This document shows, piece by piece, positions 34,601 to 45,194 of a DNA stretch of 64,000 nucleotides. Position 1 is the stretch's first letter; the number at the start of each line of letters is the position of its first letter. Below the pieces are notes generated by a model. It made no database searches. It was not told the DNA's origin and worked only from the letters and a program-made list of their open reading frames with translations. Made by a program: the position numbers and the translations under genes. The stretch is taken from the NCBI GenBank assembly GCA_037178625.1, contig CM074127.1, positions 1,302,001-1,366,000 on the forward strand. The letters run 5' to 3'. Source of the stretch: Skeletonema tropicum (taxonomy: Eukaryota > Bacillariophyta > Thalassiosirophyceae > Thalassiosirales > Thalassiosiraceae).

Positions 34601-36871
34601 GATATGAGAGGTCCAGTGTGGACTGTCCGGCAGCACCACATTCTATGGTACCAAATCGGATCAATCGTCGTCATTACAAGTACGAACCGGTTCTAGTGGC
34701 CCATTATAGTCGGCGGTGATACGAAACAAGCACCTTAGCACTGCTCAGACGTTTGGCGCGCGTAGAAGCGACACTACAGCCTCGTAGCTGATATGAGAGG
34801 TCCAGTGTGGACTGTCCGGCAGACCACATTCTAGGTATGGTACCAAATCGGATCAATCGTCGTCATTACAAGTACGAGCCGGTTCTAGTGGCCCATTATA
34901 GTCGGCGGTGATACGAAACAAGCACCTTAGCACTGCTCAGACGTTTGGCGCGCGTAGAAGCGACACTACAGCCTCGTAGCTGATATGAGAGGTCCAGTGT
35001 GGACTGTCCGGCAGACCACATTCTAGGTATGGTACCAAATCGGATCAATCGTCGTCATTACAAGTACGAACGGTTCTAGTGGCCCATTATAGTCGGCGGT
35101 GATACGAAACAAGCACCTTAGCACTGTTCAGACGTTTGGCGCGCGTAGAAGCGACACTACAGCCTCGTAGCTGATATGAGAGGTCCAGTGTGGACTGTCC
35201 GGCATGACCTCATCATTCTAGGTATGGTACCAAATCGGATCAATCGTCGTCATTACAAGTACGAACCGGTTCTAGTGGCCCACTATAGTCGGCGGTGATA
35301 CGAAACAAGCACCTTAGCACTGCTCAGACGTTTGGCGCGCGTAGAAGCGACACTACAGCCTCGTAGCTGATATGAGAGGTCCAGTGTGGACTGTCCGGCA
35401 GACCACATTCTAGGTATGGTACCAAATCGGATCAATCGTCGTCATTACAAGTACGAACCGGTTCTAGTGGCCCATTATAGTCGGCGGTGATACGAAACAA
35501 GCACCTTAGCACTGCTCAGACGTTTGGCGCGCGTAGAAGCGACACTACAGCCTCGTAGCTGATATGAGAGGTCCAGTGTGGACTGTCCGGCAGACCACAT
35601 TCTAGGTATGGTACCAAATCGGATCAATCGTCGTCATTACAAGTACGAACCGGTTCTAGTGGCCCATTATAGTCGGCGGTGATACGAAACAAGCACCTTA
35701 GCACTGCTCAGACGTTTGGCGCGCGTAGAAGCGACACTACAGCCTCGTAGCTGATATGAGAGGTCCAGTGTGGACTGTCCGGCAGCACCAAATTCTATGG
35801 CACCAAATCGGATCAATCGTCGTCATTACAAGTACGAACCGGTTCTAGTGGCCCATTATAGTCGGCGGTGATACGAAACAAGCACCTTAGCACTGCTCAG
35901 ACGTTTGGCGCGCGTAGAAGCGACACTACAGCCTCGTAGCTGATATGAGAGGTCCAGTGTGGACTGTCCGGCAGCACCACATTCTATGGCACCAAATCGG
36001 ATCAATCGTCGTCATTACAAGTACGAGCCGGTTCTAGTGGCCCATTATAGTCGGCGGTGATACGAAACAAGCACCTTAGCACTGCTCAGACGTTTGGCGC
36101 GCGTAGAAGCGACGCTACTGCCTCGTAGCTGATATGAGAGGTCCAGTGTGGACTGTCCGGCAGCACCAAATTCTATGGCACCAAATCTGATCAATCGTCG
36201 TCATTACACGTACGAGCCGGTTCTAGTGGCCCATTATAGTCGGCGGTGATACGAAACAAGCACCTTAGCACTGCTCAGACGTTTGGCGCGCGTAGGAGCG
36301 ACGCTACTGCCTCGTAGCTGATATGAGAGGTCCAGTGTGGACTGTCCGGCAGCACCAAATTCTATGGCACCAAATCGGATCAATCGTCGTCATTACACGT
36401 ACGAGCCGGTTCTAGTGGCCCATTATAGTCGGCGGTGATACGAAACAAGCAACTTAGCACTGCTCAGACGTTTGGCGCGCGTAGGAGCGACACTACAGCC
36501 TCGTAGCTGATATGAGAGGTCCAGTGTGGACTGTCCGGCAGCACCACATTCTATGGTACCAAATCGGATCAATCGTCGTCATTACAAGTACGAGCCGGTT
36601 CTAGTGGCCCATTATAGTCGGCGGTGATACGAAACAAGCACCTTAGCACTGCTCAGACGTTTGGCGCGCGTAGAAGCGACACTACAGCCTCGTAGCTGAT
36701 ATGAGAGGTCCAGTGTGGACTGTCCGGCAGCACCACATTCTAGGTATGGTACCAAATCGGATCAATCGTCGTCATTACAAGTACGAGCCGGTTCTAGTGG
36801 CCCATTATAGTCGGCGGTGATACGAAACAAGCACCTTAGCACTGCTCAGACGTTTGGCGCGCGTAGAAGCG
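25673..36871. repeat. Satellite array, about 59 monomers of about 190 bp
   Basis: A head-to-tail tandem array filling 11.2 kb. The first periods are 189 bases (GGCACCAAATCGG at 25673, 25862, 26051); others range from 182 to 193 because of indels at the junction ACCACATTCTA(GGTA)TGG. Invariant parts include GGATCAATCG, CCGGTTCTAGTGGCCCA, GAAACAAGCACCTTAGCACT, GTTTGGCGCGCGTAG and CGTAGCTGATATGAGAGGTC. At least two monomer types exist: one with GTAGGAGCGACGCTACTGCC and one with GTAGAAGCGACACTACAGCC. Monomers are mostly above 95% identical by eye. No open frame longer than 60 codons occurs in any frame. The base composition is near 50% GC with a CpG-rich core, unlike the AT-rich flanks. The last monomer breaks off at GCGTAGAAGCGATGCTGCAG. 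Function is unknown. Confidence 0.98.
27700..36120. repeat. 4,210-base higher-order duplication in the satellite
   Basis: Rare variants recur at an offset of 4,210 bases. GTTGTCATTA occurs at 28351 and 32561; AGCACTGTTC at 28421 and 32631; GGTACTAAATCGG near 29107 and 33317; AAATCTGATC near 30065 and 34274; GCAACTTAGC at 30331 and 34541. So about 22 monomers were duplicated as a block. The two copies meet near 31.9 kb. The AAATCTGATC and GCAACTTAGC variants appear once more, about 1,908 bases on (near 36183 and at 36449), marking a second, ten-monomer duplication at the right end. Outer limits are approximate. Confidence 0.9.
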
Positions 36872-37131
36872 ATGCTGCAGTCTTGTGTCGGAAGTTGCAC
36901 ATTTATCTTTCTTTTTGTTCTGTTTTTCATTTGTGACATGTGAGTTGCATTAGTGAATTTTTTCCAATCACAATATGATTTTCTGTTGCTTTTGTTACAG
37001 TACTGTTTCTAGATAGCTCATTTGCGCAACATATTTCGCTATGCAATAGTTTGTTATTCTGTGCCTTTTTCGTCGCTAGAAGTTTTTCACTACAGGAACA
37101 GTCTTCATTTACTACTAATCTGTATTTACAG

Positions 37132-37951
37132 CTAATCTCCCTTGTCGATGCTTGACAAATCAAAACCGTCTATCATCTCTTGTACAGCCGAGCAATCCCT
37201 TGCTTCGCCAGGTTCAGGTGAGCAACATGCATTTGTTGCCTCTTCGCCCACATTGCCTATATTGTATGAGGTACTCACCATCGAGATGGTTTTACTTTCA
37301 CCTCGAGTGCTTTGTGAAGGTGACGAATAGCCTAATTTGCCCTTGTACCTAACATCAATGTCTAAGCTTCCTCCTTGCCCAAAGCCAAGCCATCCATCAT
37401 CATTGCAGTCAGTATAGGTGAGGTAGTGCCAGCCTTCGGTCATCGCGTAGGGTCTCCAGGCCTTCACCGCGTGAGTCTGTGAGAAATACCCTGAAGACAC
37501 CTCACACGTGATCATACCAGCACGCCCTGTAGTTAAAGGACCCTTCAAATATTCGAGGTAATCCAAGGCTTCTTTGGGCATGTACTCGCGGAAACGAGAA
37601 ATCATGAAAGCAGCCTTGGTCAGTTGTGGGACGGACATGATACAAGTTGAATGATCGACACCGATCTCGTCGAGGAATGTAGACGGAAAGACAGTTGTGC
37701 AGTTAGGAAACTTTTCAAAGCTTACTTTCCCTCCGGGCAGCTCCATTTGAACATCACCTCGGTTGAGAGATGCCAAATCGAGGGCGCATTGTGGTTTGTC
37801 CTTGTTACATCGGTGGTTAGGGGCTGCCACCGACGATGAGGGCGGTGCGTCTGATGTGGATAGGTCAATCTCGCGTTGGGTCTTTCTGCTCTTAGCAGAA
37901 GCTGTGTATGATGATGGACAAACTCGCAAGCACGAAGTTATAAAATTTCAT
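37132..37951 (-). CDS. Secreted protein, family copy B, unknown
   Basis: Paralogue of 24177-25016, with the same Cys pattern (KPQCALDLASLNRGDVQMEL, FPNCTTVF, DHSTCIMSVPQLTKAAF, DCNDDGWLGFGQGGS, TNACCSPEPGEARDCSA). The true start is probably the ATG at 37951 (MKFYNFVLASLS), which aligns with copy A's signal peptide. In the window this frame runs into a stop. Skipping one base near 37909 restores a hydrophobic signal ending in TASAKSRK and joins the long frame. Without that, the long frame begins at 37929 with no signal peptide. Copy B ends in SIDKGD rather than SIDKGDWL. A stretch of roughly 190 bases in the middle (37365-37560) matches copy A with only one or two differences, which suggests gene conversion or a recent duplication followed by diversification. 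Confidence 0.7.
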
Positions 37952-38461
37952 ACTTGTCGTCAGTTTCAGTTGTATGGTTATGATGATTATGTCGTCCTTA
38001 TTTTTGCATTGAGAGCTCGTCCAACAATCTTTTGACTGCATGCAAAAGACCTCTTCCTCCAAAGAGATGAGCAAGATAGATATCCATTAAAATGTTGTGA
38101 AGAATTTGTCTGAAAACATTCCACAGTCAAAATCGTACTGAGCTCCACCATATGGCAAGAGAAAACAAATCTAAGCGGTAGCAACGAGTCATTTGAAGAT
38201 TAAAATGACTCTGCGTCGACGGCGAAGAGGAGTGAACGGTCATTCTGCTATCCAGATCGCCCATTGAGACATAGATCACGTCGGGCGGTCTTTCAACTGG
38301 TAGTATGCCAATGTAATGCCGTCTCTGCATGGACCAGCATTTACGTGCCTTCGTGTCACGGTGGAATTGATCAATGACTAACCGATACGACAGTTCTTGA
38401 GATTTTTAGACATTTCTAAGTCTTCTGCGAAGAACAAGCTTGAGACTATGACTACATACAT
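37952..38461. other. Upstream flank of copy B
   Basis: An AT-rich spacer between copy B and the remnant third copy. It probably contains copy B's promoter. No gene is recognised. Confidence 0.35.
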
Positions 38462-38838
38462 ATGCCCCTCCTCTCGGAGCTTTCTCAACTTCTTATAATA
38501 GATCAACATTATCTATTTATTTACAGGCAATCACCCTTTTCGATGCTTGACAAATCAAAACCGTCTATCATGGCGTGAACTGCCGAGCAATCCCTTGCAA
38601 CTCCATGTGCAGGCGAGCGATTGCCTTCTCGCCCATCAATTGCCAATATTGTTAGGAGTACCATACTCATCGAGATGAACTTACTTTCACCTTGAGAGTT
38701 CTGCGACGGTGACGCATAGCTTTACTTGCCCTCGTAATGTCTACTGTTCCTCTTTGCTCAAAGCCAATCCATCCATCATCATTACAGTCAGTAAAGGTAA
38801 AGGTGAGGTAATGCAAGCCTTCGGTCATCGCGTAGGGA
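38462..38838 (-). pseudogene. Remnant of a third secreted-protein copy
   Basis: Minus-strand sequence recognisably derived from the same family. It keeps the 3' flank (38462-38522), the region around the end of the coding part (CGATGCTTGACAAATCAAAA), the CCATCCATCATCATTACAG segment and TTCGGTCATCGCGTAGGGA. Several indels (for example AGTAAAGGTAAAGGTGAGG and GTATGAG rearranged to GTTAGGAGTACC) destroy the frame. The homology stops abruptly at 38838, so the N-terminal half is missing. It is a truncated, decayed duplicate. Confidence 0.8.
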
Positions 38839-39196
38839 CGCTGATCTGAGAGGTCAATTCTGGCAGTGGCAGCATCTTATTCAACAATTCTCGTTTTATC
38901 TTCACCGAAGCTACTTCAATGTATATAGTTCGACTAAGTTTAATGATTACTACCATATTGAACATCAACATTGTTGGGTAGGGCGTCTTCTATGTCTTTA
39001 TCCTCTTTTCCACATCCCCCAAAATACTCTATATATGTTTGAACGAATAACTAGTCTTTATGAAGATGCTATCGTGATCAAAGTGAAGCGGTTTAGTCAC
39101 TTCTTCCTGACGAATATCTTCAAAAGAAGTACGTAGTATGCAAATTTATCCTAACCCCAAAACGAGAACTTTACGATTCCCTAACATTATATACGA
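38839..39196. other. Intergenic
   Basis: An AT-rich spacer of about 360 bases between the family remnant and the 3' end of the modular wall-protein gene. Nothing is recognised. Confidence 0.35.
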
Positions 39197-41906
39197 TCAT
39201 TTCTGATCCCGATCGGGCATTGTAGGAGGTCCCGTAGTTTCAGTAGAAACTGTTACAGTGCTACCCGAAGAACCGGGGCTGGTACCGAGCATTGTCGGGA
39301 TTGGTGTCATTAATGCCTCAGTGGGTGGAGGAGTAGGTGGCGGCGAAGGAGGGAAGCAAATAGGGACACAGACTTCAGGGCACGCATCATAACTATCACG
39401 GCAGCTGTCAGTTGGATTTTCTGCAACACCATCGCAGTCATGTGTTGGATCGTTGTCGCAGGGTCCAAGACACTCTTTCTGGCACACTTCAGGACAGTTC
39501 TCAACTGCATCTCCTACCTCAACGCAACTGGTGGAAGGATTCTGTGCGATAGACTCGCAATCATAGACTGGGTTGTTGGTACAATCAGGAAGGCACTCTT
39601 TCTGGCACACTTCAGGACAGTTCTCAACTGCATCTCCTACCTCAACGCAATTGGTGGAAGGATCCTGTGCGATAGACTCGCAATCATAGACTGGGTTGTT
39701 GGTACAATCAGGAAGGCACTCTTTCTGGCACACTCCAGGACAGTTCTCAACTGCATCTCCTACCTCAACGCAAAGGGTGGAAGGATCTAGTGCGATAGAC
39801 TCACAATCACAATCGGATACTGGGTTGTTGGTACAATCAGGTAGACACTCTTTCTGGCACACTTCAGGACAGTTCTCAACTGCATCTTCTATCCCGGCAC
39901 AATTGGTGGAAGGATCCTGTGCGATAGACTCGCAATCATAGACTGGGTTGTTGGTACAATCAGGAAGACACTCTTTATCACAGACTTCCGAGCAGTTGTT
40001 GAAGGCATCGCTATCCTTGCAAAATTCTTGAGTGTTCTCAGCAACAGAAGTACAATCATATACAGGGTTATTGACACAAGGCTCAAGAGTTGGCACTGGA
40101 GTCGGCTGTTTTGTTGGTGCAGGAGATGGAGGATTCGAAGGGCTTGATGTTGGAGAGCTTGATGGCACTGGAGTCGGCTGTTTTGTTGGTGCAGGAGATG
40201 GAGGACTCGAAGGGCTGGATGTTGGAGAGCTTGATGGCACTGGAGTCGGCTGTTTTGTTGGTGCAGGAGATGGAGGACTCGAAGGGCTGGATGTTGGAGA
40301 GCTTGATGGCACTGGAGTCGGCTCTTTTGTTGGTGCAGGAGATGGAGGACTCGAAGGGCTGGATGTTGGAGAGCTGGATGGCCCTGGAGTTGGCTGCTTT
40401 GTTGGCTCCGGCGATGGTGGGAATGTGGGATTGCGTGTAGGTGGAGGGACTAATGAAGCAACAGGGGAAGCCGTAGGTTCTCGAGTGTCCGGGTAGGGTG
40501 GGTATGAAATAGATATAGGCTTGCCAGAAACAATGATTGATCCTGCTTCTGTGGGTAGTGGTGTCGGGGGAGGCACCAAATACGAAACCGGCTTTGAAGT
40601 CGGCTTTGAAGTCGGCCTTGGAGTCGGCATCGGAGTGGGTAGTGGTGTCGGAAAAAGTGTCGGGGGAGGCACCAAATACGAATTCGGCTGTTTAGTCGGC
40701 TGTTTAGTCGGCTGTTTAGTCGGCTGTTTAGTCGGCTTTGAAGTCTGCTTTGAAGTCGGCCTTGGAGTCGGCATCGGAGTGGGTTTGCGAGTTGGCTTAG
40801 TTGGAGAAGGTTTCGACGGGTAAGGCGACGGTTTGCGAGTTGGCTTAGGCGTTGGAGAAGGTTTCAACGCTCCAGACGACTTACTTGCCTTGGATCCTGT
40901 CAGCGGTCTGCATGTGTGGGGGGCAAGATTCGAAGCTTTGGAGCCCTTACCACTTTTGGATCCAACGAGAACAATCGTGCTTGTTGAACTCTTGGAACCC
41001 TTACCAGTATGACTACTATACGAGGCTTTCGGTCCCTTGCCGCCCGTATGACTACTATATGAGGCTTTAGATCCCTTGTAGTAGCCCGTTAAACCATGAC
41101 TTTTAGGTCCCTTTGGACCCGTTGATGAACCGCTTGCGTACTTGTAACCCCCAACGTGACTACTACTCTCACTTTTTGGCCCCTTTGGCCCCTTCGGACT
41201 CTTGTAGCTGCCATAAATGGGCGACTGACCAGACTTACATTTGTCTTGTTTTTGTCCATAACAATACGCCTGTGCATGCCACGTGAAGAGTGATTTATGA
41301 GCCAGAAGAAAATCAAAAATGGCCAAAGAACAGAAGATAAATAAGCAAAATGAGCAATAACTTCTTACCGGCAACCCCTTGTAAGACTTGGATCCTTTCG
41401 GACCAGATGAACCGAGACCACTCGTGCCTTTGTAACCCTTTGGACCATATGAGTAGATGCCGCTCGTGCTTGATCCTTTAGGACCCTTTCCACTTGTGCC
41501 TTTAGTGCTTGTAAACCCGTATGGACCATACATTCCTTTGAGACCCTTGCTACTGCTTTTGGTGCTTGGAGCTGAAGGAGCATGACCTGAAGGAGCCGGC
41601 GAATGTGCGTCTCCATACCATCTTTCGGCGCTCTCGTATGATTCACTAGTCCGAGGTTCCACTATCTCGACTAGTCCACCTAAGCTACGAGACAAATTGC
41701 TTCGAGTAGAAGGCGCAGTCAGCAGCGTTGTCTTCGATATCGATGCCAGGAACATGAAGAAGATGTCTACATTCGTTACTAGTGGCGGCCGCAGCCTCTA
41801 TCTTTTTGTTGTTGCTATATATTCCAGTACCGACGCCAACTCCGATGGCGATGGCTGCAATTGCAACTCCACCGGCTGCGAGTTTGAGGAACTTGGATGC
41901 TACCAT
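39197..41906 (-). CDS. Modular Lys/Gly, Pro/Thr and Cys-repeat wall-like protein
   Basis: A secreted or membrane-anchored repeat protein of roughly 870 residues. The likely start (41906, [23 protein letters not shown]) gives a hydrophobic signal anchor. Joining to the long frame needs a one-base skip near 41700, or a missed intron. Order of modules: a Lys/Gly/Ser/Tyr-rich part with many KGxK, GPKG and YYKGSK units; a 99-base intron (41270-41368, GTAAGAAG...GCACAG, in frame); more Lys/Ser repeats; Pro/Thr/Lys tracts ([13 protein letters not shown]); four to five 24-residue repeats of [20 protein letters not shown]; then six Cys modules of about 40 residues with the spacing C-x7-C-x10-C-x9-C-x3-C-x3-C ([17 protein letters not shown]...CPEVCQKEC). 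The Lys-rich part recalls silaffin-like silica-associated proteins and the Cys part recalls ShKT or pleuralin-type domains; both are inference. Confidence 0.75.
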
Positions 41907-42901
41907 GTTGTGTTCTGTAATGTGTTGGATCAAGGCAATAGCCAACGCTTACGGACGATGTTGTGGATTATTCCAAAGGAGGATGCTTTGTGGAAGCTGA
42001 GTAGGTGTTGCAGATTTCGATGTCCTCAATGGTGCAATCAGTGCAATCAATGCAATCAATGGTGTATTTGTTCTTTGGAATGCATGGAGATCGAGCGAAT
42101 GGTGATGCTTTGGGTGAAGATCCGGCGGGATGGGGAGGAAATTTTGGCCAAGAGATTGATTTCGCATAGAAGCTGCGTAGGAATTAATAGAGTGATCAGA
42201 ACTGTTTGATCTTTGATGATCGTCGGTTCTCAGCAAAAAGATAATGTCGATGAGAGATGAGAGAAACGTTGAGAGGGGGGAGAAGGTAGGCAGAAAACAT
42301 CGCATAGATAATATATCGCATGGCAGGTTTCCGTTTTACGATGCGCGCGATGTTGTTTCTTTCCGGACGGCACGAGAGAGCAATTCCTATCCCACCCCTA
42401 CTTATATACTTATCGAGAGCTGAGGGCGGGCCTGCAACTGCTCAATTGTGTGTAAGACATCTTTTGGCTCCGGCTGGAAGGATAAAAGCGGGTCAATACT
42501 TGAGGTGGACAGGGCACCTCTTGTCAATCCCCGAAAGGAGACATTTTAGCAACTGCTAATGGTGCAACAATAATGTAATTGTTGTAGTTGCAAGTCAAGA
42601 TGTGATGAGCTACGACCTCGGAAGTTCCAAGTGACATGATGTGGCAACCAAGACGGACGATTTTGGCGACTTGCTTTCGAGTGAGTAGCAAGATAATGAA
42701 GGAGATATCAAGGAAGCAACAAGAATCAGAGAAATTTTCTGCTCACGTAGAAAGTAATAAGATTATATTACATCTACGATATGGTGAGGCAAAGCCACAC
42801 TGCGTTTTCCCCACCATTGTTCTCTAGGGCTGAATCATTCATTTAGCTAAGCACTTCCAAAAAGAATAGAGGGATGAAGGGGCAAGAAGCAATACCTCTC
42901 T
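41907..42901. other. Intergenic, about 1 kb
   Basis: The upstream flank of the wall-like gene and the 3' flank of the RBR ligase gene. A short direct repeat of TGCAATCAATG-type units (GTGCAATCAGTGCAATCAA, then TGCAATCAATGG) lies near 42030-42062. The remaining open frames are short and without domains. No RNA gene is seen. Confidence 0.4.
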
Positions 42902-44778
42902 CTAGTCTTCCATTCCGTTGTCTACATACTCGAGAATATTCTTCATAAAGCGATCTACCACACGAGTCTGATTCACGACCTCAGTCCTATTCATTTCGCG
43001 CAAAGGTTTCTCACTTAGCTCGCTTAAGTTCTCAGTGAATCGTTCCAACATTTCCTGATGATACTCAAACCGCTGTCGCTTCTCGGCATCGTGCAAGTAA
43101 AACCCATAGCAATAGGTGTATTTGAGAACCTTTCGGCATTCCACGAGCTGTTCATTGGCTGTTTTGAGAAATTCCACGTCCGTCCAGACGGTATCGGTGT
43201 TTTGTTCCTGCAACAGGACCATTCGTGCCTCAGTTTCCTTCAAAGCCTTCTTTGCAAAGTCTTGTGCCTGCGAGTGATTATGGTAACGTTTGTAGTAGTG
43301 AAGGTAGCGGTCCAACTCTCGCTTTGCCTTGGCGGCATCTGATTGATCATCCCCATCGGCGCCAGCATCGAACTTATTGCACTTGTAATACCCGCCGGTA
43401 TTGGCACCATGCGCCGCCCAGTCACCCATGCAGATCCAGCAGAATTCATACTTACAACTAGAGCAAGGTCATGTGGTTACACCCCTGATTCTTTTCGATA
43501 CGAGAAGAACACTTTGGGCATGGTTTGGTATTGGCAAGGATCCAGTTGGCCGTCTCAGACTCATTTCGGCACTTCTCTTGCCACATAGCAAGATCTTTGC
43601 ATGTCACGGGAGCGTGGGGCTCCTCACCACACTTGAGACAGAAGCAAGTCTCACACTTATCACAACATGCCACACCCCCGGCATCGGCAAAGACACCTCC
43701 TGACCCAGGTGCCACCGCCACCTGCCCACACCCCGGTCCAGGACACCAACGCGTCATCCCATACGTCTCAACGAAGGAACGAAGTTGGTAGGTTTCAAAT
43801 TTCGGAAGTAGGTCGGGTGCGGCACGTTCTACCTCCTCCTCGGTAATTAGCTCCTTACATCCAGCCTGGGGGCATGTTTCACGAACACACAGCGGCCCCT
43901 TTTCCAATGCATTGGCGACATAGCCATACCAGCAAGTTTCGCAAAATTCATGACCACAGGGCATCACAATCATTTCATCTGCATCAAACCCATCCTCATC
44001 AAGGCAAATTTCACAGTGCTTCTTCTTAGTCGCGGCGCGAGTCCTCTTGGCAGCCTTGCTCCCACTCTCCCCTCCTCCCCCCTCGTTACCACCTCCACCA
44101 CCACTACCCTCCTGACATCTTGCCAAAACACCACACTTCTGCTCAACCTTTTCGGGATTATCAAAAAATCCTTGAAATAAACGCTCCTTGGCCCACTTGT
44201 GTTCTCTCATGAGAACTGTCGCCGCACTGGGTGGAACCCCAAGGACTTCGGTAGCTTCTTGAATTTGGGCTGTCATGATTGGTTTTAATTCGTCTGCGGG
44301 GAGCATGCGAATTCCGGATCCGTCTGGTCATTGGGGGGAAAATAAATGACGATAGAGAGATGAGTTGATGATGATGAAGGAACAAATAATAATGAATCAA
44401 TGCAACAATGGGATAATAATAACAGTCCATCCGTGCAGGCAGAACTTTTGATCGGGAAGAGAACTTACCATCAAAATCAAACTTTCCTCCACCCATCGGG
44501 GCAGCATTGGGATTATCCCCCGATCTCCTCCTCGAATCAAACGACCCAGTAGAGCGTCGCTTATTAGTTCCATTACTGGTGCCATTATCGGATGCTGCCT
44601 TCTTCTTTGAATTGTTATTGGTGTTGTTGGTATCGGTCATGACCTCGTCGTCGTCATCCGCGTCTTCTTCGCCCTCTTGCGATCGTGCATCCATTGAGAC
44701 ATCGTCTGTTCCGGCGTCGCTTTCGGCATCGCTGTATTCGTATTCGTACTCTTCTTCGCTGTAGTCTTCGTCGCTCAT
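42902..44778 (-). CDS. Ariadne-type RBR E3 ubiquitin ligase
   Basis: Transfers ubiquitin through a RING-HECT hybrid mechanism. Exon 1 (44778-44469) encodes an acidic, disordered N-terminus ending in GGGKFDFD. A 145-base intron (44324-44468) joins in phase to DGSGIRMLPADELKP in exon 2 (44323-42902). RING1 is CEICLDEDGF...CGHEFCETCW. IBR is WCPGPGCGQVAV...CCDKCETCFCLKCGEEPH. RING2 is CPKCSSRIEKNQGCNHMTC...CKYEFCWICMGDWAAHG, with the catalytic Cys in CNHMTC. A helical Ariadne domain follows (HYYKRYHNHSQAQDFAKKAL to NILEYVDNGMED). One apparent extra T in the codon for the catalytic Cys (plus-strand 43465/43466) breaks the frame; skipping it restores the RING2 consensus exactly. The ATG at 44778 fits the family's acidic start. 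Confidence 0.92.
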
Positions 44779-45194
44779 GGTTCTATTATTTGGTTGGAGG
44801 CTGTCAATGATTATGGCCTTGCTGGTGCCGGCCGCGTTGTTGCTATCGTGCTGTGCGTGATTAATTGTGATGTTATCGAATTTTGACTTTCTTTGACGCA
44901 CGGAATGAAAGAATCGCACTTTAAAGGAAAGTGGCCTCCTCTTCTTAAAATTATGTCGTAACAATTATTTCCTGATTATTTTATGCGTGTTCAGTGTCAC
45001 TGTGATCAGATGAAGATAAACAAATGGTCTGATATTTATTGATAACCCGGGGGAATCCACTTCAACTTCGAGATAGACTCCACAAAAATCAAACATCTCA
45101 TCACTCATCATTCATCATCTCTACTATGTCTAATGATCATGGATCATGGTGTACAATTGCAAAGCAACTTAAGTAACGTCGTAAACAATCATAG

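Noticed and set aside
25673..36871. Array as a CRISPR array
   Set aside because: Monomers are contiguous with no unique spacers, are about 190 bases long, and the context is eukaryotic.
25673..36871. Array as the centromere
   Set aside because: Diatom centromeric DNA is reported as AT-rich and unique rather than satellite-based; this array is near 50% GC. Not excluded, but unsupported from sequence alone.
40032..40496. Plus-strand Gly/Val-rich frames over the wall-like gene
   Set aside because: They are antisense shadows of the Pro/Thr repeats, which create long stop-free frames on the opposite strand.
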